From CALGDE01 sp964655355 (GTDB lineage Bacteria; Cyanobacteriota; Cyanobacteriia; CACIAM-69d), in contig CAZZMD010000015.1 in the NCBI GenBank assembly GCA_964655355.1, positions 1 through 64,000 on the forward strand: DNA of 64,000 nt, read 5' to 3'. How positions within the stretch are numbered: position 1 is the first letter of the stretch; each line of letters begins with the position of its first letter. Both the position numbers and the translations under genes were made by a program. This document shows, piece by piece, positions 60,283-64,000 of this stretch. The notes under the pieces were generated by a model that ran no database searches, was not told the DNA's origin, and saw only the letters and a list, made by a program, of their open reading frames with translations.

Positions 60283-61374
60283 TTACGTGGACTCCGCCAA
60301 CTCCGCCAACTGCGCCTGCTGATCTTGGGTAATACAGGACTGAATAATCGTCTCAATATCCCCTTCCAGGGATCCCGCCAGCCCAAAATTTTGCCCCAGC
60401 CGGTGGTCCGTCACCCGATTGTCCTTGTAGTTGTACGTGCGAATTTTCTCTGATCGCGACCCCGTTCCCACCTGCGATCGCCGGGCGGAACTGACTGCTT
60501 CCTGCTGCTCCCGCAATTTCATCTCGTATAACTTCGCCCGTAGGATCTGCATCGCCCGCTCTCGGTTTTGCAACTGCGATCGCTCCTCGGTGCAAAAAAT
60601 CCGAATCCCCGTCGGCTTATGCATCAAGTCAACGGCAGTCTCCACCTTGTTGACGTTCTGCCCCCCGGCACCACCCGATCGCGCCGTGGTCATCTCAATA
60701 TCTTTAGGGTCAATCTCGATCTCCACATCGTCCACCTCCGGCATAATTGCCACCGTCGCCGTCGAGGTATGGACCCGTCCCCCCGCCTCCGTAGCCGGGA
60801 CCCGCTGCACCCGATGCACGCCCGCCTCATACTTCAGCTTGCTATAGACGTTATCCCCCTGCACCTCCAGGATCGCCTCCTTGAAGCCCCCCATATCCGC
60901 CGCTGACTCGCTCAACAGCTTTACCCGCCAACCCTGGCCTTCCGAATAGCGGCTATACATCCGCACCAAATCCCCCGCCCAAATGCCCGCCTCATCGCCA
61001 CCGGTCCCGGCGCGCACCTCCAACATGATGTTTTTCTCATCATTGGGATCCCGCGGCAGCAATAAAATCTTCAGCTTGCTTTCCAGCTCAACCAGCTTTT
61101 CCTCAAGCTCATCCACCTCCAGCGCCGCCATCTCCCGCAGCTCTTCGTCCCCCTGGGACTCCCTCAACACCTCTTTCGCGCCAACCAATTCTTCCGTTGC
61201 CTGCCGCCACGCCTCAAAGGTCATCACCGTCTCTTCCAAGGACGCCCGCGCCTTTGCCACCCGCTGGAACTCCGTTGGGTCAGACGCCACATCCGGATCC
61301 GCCATCTGACGGGTCAACTGATGGAACGTTTGCTCAACGGACTTCAATTTGTCCAGTAAATAAGACTCAGCCAT
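60283..61374 (-). CDS. prfA: Peptide chain release factor 1
   Basis: A 363-residue factor that ends translation at UAA and UAG. The stop-reading PAT tripeptide is in HRVQRVPATEAGGR. The catalytic GGQ is in TARSGGAGGQNVNKVET. The N-terminal coiled domain and the C-terminal DHRLGQNFGLAGSLEGD are typical. The PAT motif separates it from RF2, which has SPF. It is the last gene of the rplQ-to-prfA run, 68 bases after rpmE. Confidence 0.97.
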   Translation of the reverse strand: MAESYLLDKLKSVEQTFHQLTRQMADPDVASDPTEFQRVAKARASLEETVMTFEAWRQATEELVGAKEVLRESQGDEELREMAALEVDELEEKLVELESKLKILLLPRDPNDEKNIMLEVRAGTGGDEAGIWAGDLVRMYSRYSEGQGWRVKLLSESAADMGGFKEAILEVQGDNVYSKLKYEAGVHRVQRVPATEAGGRVHTSTATVAIMPEVDDVEIEIDPKDIEMTTARSGGAGGQNVNKVETAVDLMHKPTGIRIFCTEERSQLQNRERAMQILRAKLYEMKLREQQEAVSSARRSQVGTGSRSEKIRTYNYKDNRVTDHRLGQNFGLAGSLEGDIETIIQSCITQDQQAQLAELAEST

Positions 61375-61442
61375 AGGTCACATCAGGCGCGATCGCCCCA
61401 GAAAAAACAAACAGACAAGGGAAAGCCGACGCGAAATCCAGC

Positions 61443-61673
61443 TTAGCCCTTCTCGTCTTCAGTCTGGGTAGACATGCCGTACTTACGCAGGAAGCGCTCC
61501 ACCCGACCCTCAGTATCAATAATCTTCTGGGTACCGGTATAGAAAGGGTGATTACCGGACCACACATCCACGTGTAGCTCAGGCTTAGTCGACCCAACGG
61601 TCATCACAACTTCACCGTTGCAATACACCTTGGCTTCCGGGTACCACTCGGGATGAATATTTTCCTTAGGCAT
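61443..61673 (-). CDS. rpmE: Ribosomal protein L31
   Basis: A 76-residue large-subunit protein. MPKENIHPEWYPEAKVYCNG and ELHVDVWSGNHPFYTGTQKI are typical of L31. Only the cysteine in YCNG is present and the CxxC pair is lacking, so it is a zinc-independent (C-minus) form. The tail is extended and acidic, as in other cyanobacteria. Confidence 0.96.
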   Translation of the reverse strand: MPKENIHPEWYPEAKVYCNGEVVMTVGSTKPELHVDVWSGNHPFYTGTQKIIDTEGRVERFLRKYGMSTQTEDEKG

Positions 61674-61847
61674 CGTTTGATCCTCTTGCTATGAGTTATT
61701 GACTGAACTGGCGTATTTCAGTGGTCTTGAATCTCGAGCTTCACCTTGAAACTCCCACCGAAACCCAAAACAGAGCAGACCCGATCCAGACATGGTCCTA
61801 AACCACCGTCCCAATCCAGCCTGCCCATCGAAAACAGCGTTTGAAAA

Positions 61848-62252
61848 TTAACGCTTGGAGAACTGAGGCGCTTTCCGTGCCTTGCGCAGACCGTACTTCT
61901 TCCGCTCCTTCGCCCGGGGATCACGGGTCAAATAGCCCTCAACCTTCAAAGGCTTACGGTTATCGGGATCCACTTCGCAGAGTGCACGAGCCACCCCCAA
62001 ACGGATCGCATCCGCCTGACCGGTCAAACCGCCCCCATGGGCATTCACCAGCACGTCATACTCACCCTCCAAGCCCAGGGTCTCCAGGGGAGCCTTAGCG
62101 GCGTTGAGATAGGCGGGGTTGTACTGGAGGTAATTCTCACCCTCGCGGCCATTTACGACCAATTTTCCAGAGCCAGGAACGAGGCGAACCCGAGCCACAG
62201 AAGACTTACGACGGCCGGTGCCGAGATACATTGCGCGACCTGAATCAGCCAT
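61848..62252 (-). CDS. rpsI: Ribosomal protein S9
   Basis: A 134-residue small-subunit protein. The YLGTGRRKSSVARVRLVPG start, the VNAHGGGLTGQADAIRLGVARAL block and the basic tail KERKKYGLRKARKAPQFSKR are all conserved; the tail reaches the P-site tRNA. Its ATG overlaps the last base of the rplM stop codon, so the two are translationally coupled. Confidence 0.97.
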   Translation of the reverse strand: MADSGRAMYLGTGRRKSSVARVRLVPGSGKLVVNGREGENYLQYNPAYLNAAKAPLETLGLEGEYDVLVNAHGGGLTGQADAIRLGVARALCEVDPDNRKPLKVEGYLTRDPRAKERKKYGLRKARKAPQFSKR

Positions 62253-62707
62253 TATTTATTACCTCCAGGGATGGTTTGCAGGGATAGGGTTTCCGGTTGC
62301 TGAGCCCCATGGGGATGGTCAGGACCCGCATACACTTTCAGCTTGGTGAACAGACGACGCCCCAAGGAATTCTTAGGCAACATGCCCTTCACAGCCTTCT
62401 CAATAATCCGCTCAGGGATTCGGGCTTGCAGTTGCTCAAAGCTTTCCACCTTCATCCCGCCGGGGCGACCGGAGTGACGGCGATAGAACTTGCGGCTGGC
62501 CTTCTGACCGGTCACCGCAATCTTTTCCGCATTGATCACCACGACAAAATCGCCGGTGTCCATGTGGGGGGTGTATTCGGGCTTATTCTTACCGCGCAAA
62601 ATGCAGGCAACCTCGGAGGCGAGACGGCCCAGACGCTGACCTTCAGCATCAACGACATACCATCGGCGATCGATGGAATCTACAGCAGGAACGTGGGTTT
62701 TAGTCAT
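62252..62707 (-). CDS. rplM: Ribosomal protein L13
   Basis: A 151-residue large-subunit protein. VVDAEGQRLGRLASEVACILRGKNKPEY, GDFVVVINAEKIAVTGQK and the signature VKGMLPKNSLGRRLFTKLKVY are intact. It is coupled by a one-base overlap to rpsI downstream and follows truA by about 100 bases. Confidence 0.97.
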   Translation of the reverse strand: MTKTHVPAVDSIDRRWYVVDAEGQRLGRLASEVACILRGKNKPEYTPHMDTGDFVVVINAEKIAVTGQKASRKFYRRHSGRPGGMKVESFEQLQARIPERIIEKAVKGMLPKNSLGRRLFTKLKVYAGPDHPHGAQQPETLSLQTIPGGNK

Positions 62708-62805
62708 AGCGATCGCTAAATGATCTCGTAGATCTCGTACTAGGGGTGGAAAAAACTAGACGGTCAATCAGGGACAAGGGCAATTAAAAAGGTCCGAAGA
62801 CAGCC

Positions 62806-63621
62806 CTAAGACGCTGATGAAACCAGAAACTGGGGCAAGGCGTTTGCGCTAATGCGTTCGGGGAACGGGGACTCCGGATAACCCACCCTGAGTAAGCACA
62901 ACCCACGGGCCGGAGCGGCATATTTAACGCGATCGCGCCATTCCTGCTGCCAAATTTCCGTAAAACTTTCTGGCGATTGAATGCGGCGTCCCACCTGGAC
63001 AAGCTGCCCGACTAAAAGGCGGATCATCCCGTATAGGAAACCACTCGCCTGGACTTCAATGTCCACAATTTCGCCTCGACGTTGACACTGAGCCTCATGC
63101 ACATCCACCCACGAATGGGGGCGACCCGAGCCCGACCGATGAAACGCCGCCAAATGATGACGTCCCACCAAAGGGTTCAAAGCCTGCTGCATCAACTCAA
63201 CATCCAGAGACTCCTGGTAATAATGCCAGGTATACGGCGCAAGGAACAAATTCGGCTTCGAATCCGTGTACAGGGTATATCGATATCGCCGTGACAGAGC
63301 CGAAAACCGAGCGTGCCAATCATCGGTCACCGCCGTCGACGCCAGAATCACCACATCATCCGCCAACCGCGAGTTCAAAACACTCGCCCAACGATGGGCT
63401 GGAATGGGGCCTATTGCATCAAAATGTCCCACCATCGCTGCGGCATGAACCCCGGCATCAGTTCGTCCCGCGCCGTGGAGCACCGTCGGACGACCTAAGA
63501 CAGATTCAATGGCATCTTCAATATCTCCCTGGACACTGCGGTCACTGGGCTGGCGCTGCCAACCATGGAACCGCGTTCCCACATACTGAATCATCAATGC
63601 GACGCGCTGGGATGACACCAT
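62806..63621 (-). CDS. truA: tRNA pseudouridine(38-40) synthase TruA
   Basis: A 271-residue enzyme that makes pseudouridine in the anticodon arm. The catalytic aspartate is in GAGRTDAGVHA. YVGTRFHGWQRQP and the FLYGMIRLLVGQLVQVGR segment are family features. The length is normal. It lies 35 bases after rplQ. Confidence 0.97.
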   Translation of the reverse strand: MVSSQRVALMIQYVGTRFHGWQRQPSDRSVQGDIEDAIESVLGRPTVLHGAGRTDAGVHAAAMVGHFDAIGPIPAHRWASVLNSRLADDVVILASTAVTDDWHARFSALSRRYRYTLYTDSKPNLFLAPYTWHYYQESLDVELMQQALNPLVGRHHLAAFHRSGSGRPHSWVDVHEAQCQRRGEIVDIEVQASGFLYGMIRLLVGQLVQVGRRIQSPESFTEIWQQEWRDRVKYAAPARGLCLLRVGYPESPFPERISANALPQFLVSSAS

Positions 63622-63656
63622 AGGACACTCTAGCTCCGCCGCCGCTAACCCAGTCG

Positions 63657-64000
63657 TTACACCAACTCAATGATGGCCATCTCTGCATTGTCACCACGAC
63701 GGGGCACGGTGCGCAGAATACGGGTATAACCACCATTGCGATCGCCATAGCGAGCGGGAGCCTCGGCAAACAGGGCATGAACCAACTGCTTGTCGTACAT
63801 ATATCCCATCGCCCGGCGACGAGCGGCCAAGGAACCTTCCTTAGCCAAAGTAATCATCCGCTCAGCCTCAGACCGCACCGCTTTCGCCCGTGCTTTCGTA
63901 GTCTTGAGCTGACCGTTTTGAATCAGTTGAGTAGTAAGAGCCCGTAACAAGGCTTTCCGCTGATCAGCGGGCTTGCCTAGTTTCGGGACGCGACGACTAT
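63657..64000 (-). CDS. rplQ: Ribosomal protein L17, start cut off by the window edge
   Basis: A partial large-subunit protein. The visible part starts at SRRVPKLGKPADQRKALLRAL; about three codons of the start (probably MRH) lie beyond the window. The conserved core ALTTQLIQNGQLKTTKARAKAVR and the GGYTRILRTVPRRGDNAEMAIIEL end are intact. An internal ATG-like start at 63950 would drop the conserved N-terminus, so the longer reading is preferred. The upstream neighbour is presumably rpoA, as in other cyanobacteria. Confidence 0.96.
   Translation of the reverse strand, partial: SRRVPKLGKPADQRKALLRALTTQLIQNGQLKTTKARAKAVRSEAERMITLAKEGSLAARRRAMGYMYDKQLVHALFAEAPARYGDRNGGYTRILRTVPRRGDNAEMAIIELV

Overview
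The window is a piece of a cyanobacterial chromosome. The octamer GCGATCGC (HIP1) is scattered through almost every gene. Several genes are typical of or restricted to cyanobacteria: CP12, PipX, an SLH-domain porin, DUF760 and DUF3177 proteins, and the pipX-pipY-sepF-proC cluster. At the right edge is the end of the large ribosomal-protein cluster in the order rplQ-truA-rplM-rpsI-rpmE-prfA. I cannot name the genus. I saw no rRNA, no CRISPR array and no transposase. One tRNA gene (Met, CAT) lies at the left edge.

Layout. 1-3.8 kb: tRNA-Met, a secreted protein, a small 2TM protein and htpG. 3.9-6.8 kb: a histidine kinase, then about 0.8-1.0 kb of gene-free, HIP1-poor, hairpin-rich DNA. 6.8-16.7 kb: two large STAND/NACHT-type NTPases (a P-loop plus WD40 protein, and an HTH-NACHT protein) around a membrane protein, a doubtful small ORF with a 50-base palindrome, and a YgfZ-type folate-binding protein. 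17.2-22.1 kb: a multidomain hybrid kinase with its own response regulator. 22.3-30.6 kb: an envelope and housekeeping block (trypsin-like protease, SLH porin, TrmB, phosphoesterase, M23 peptidase, SPFH lipoprotein). 30.7-34.1 kb: a second histidine kinase paralogous to the first, two small conserved proteins and CP12. 34.4-38.5 kb: a JAMM peptidase, a MoeB-rhodanese fusion, and a cobalamin riboswitch ahead of a DUF1636 protein, a 34-residue membrane peptide and a CobW GTPase. 38.6-49.7 kb: an orphan sugar-type ABC permease, a DUF697 GTPase, an aldo/keto reductase, a voltage-sensor-like/PAS/GGDEF/EAL protein, HflX, a P-loop kinase, DUF760 and a sigma-like protein. 49.9-60.2 kb: an ABC exporter, plsY, proC, sepF, pipY, pipX, acpS, a PabB-like enzyme, csaB and a YccF protein. 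60.3-64 kb: the prfA to rplQ translation cluster, all on the minus strand.

How genes may work together. The riboswitch unit looks like a B12-repressed cobalt/metal-handling operon. PipX and PipY tie nitrogen control to PLP homeostasis and sit beside the division gene sepF. The JAMM peptidase and MoeB-rhodanese pair suggests sulfur-carrier processing. The most unusual items are the apparent AUC start of hflX, the voltage-sensor-like domain on a cyclic-di-GMP enzyme with a broken GGDEF motif, the two neighbouring STAND NTPases (one with repeated operator-like boxes upstream), and the structured gene-free region before the first of them.
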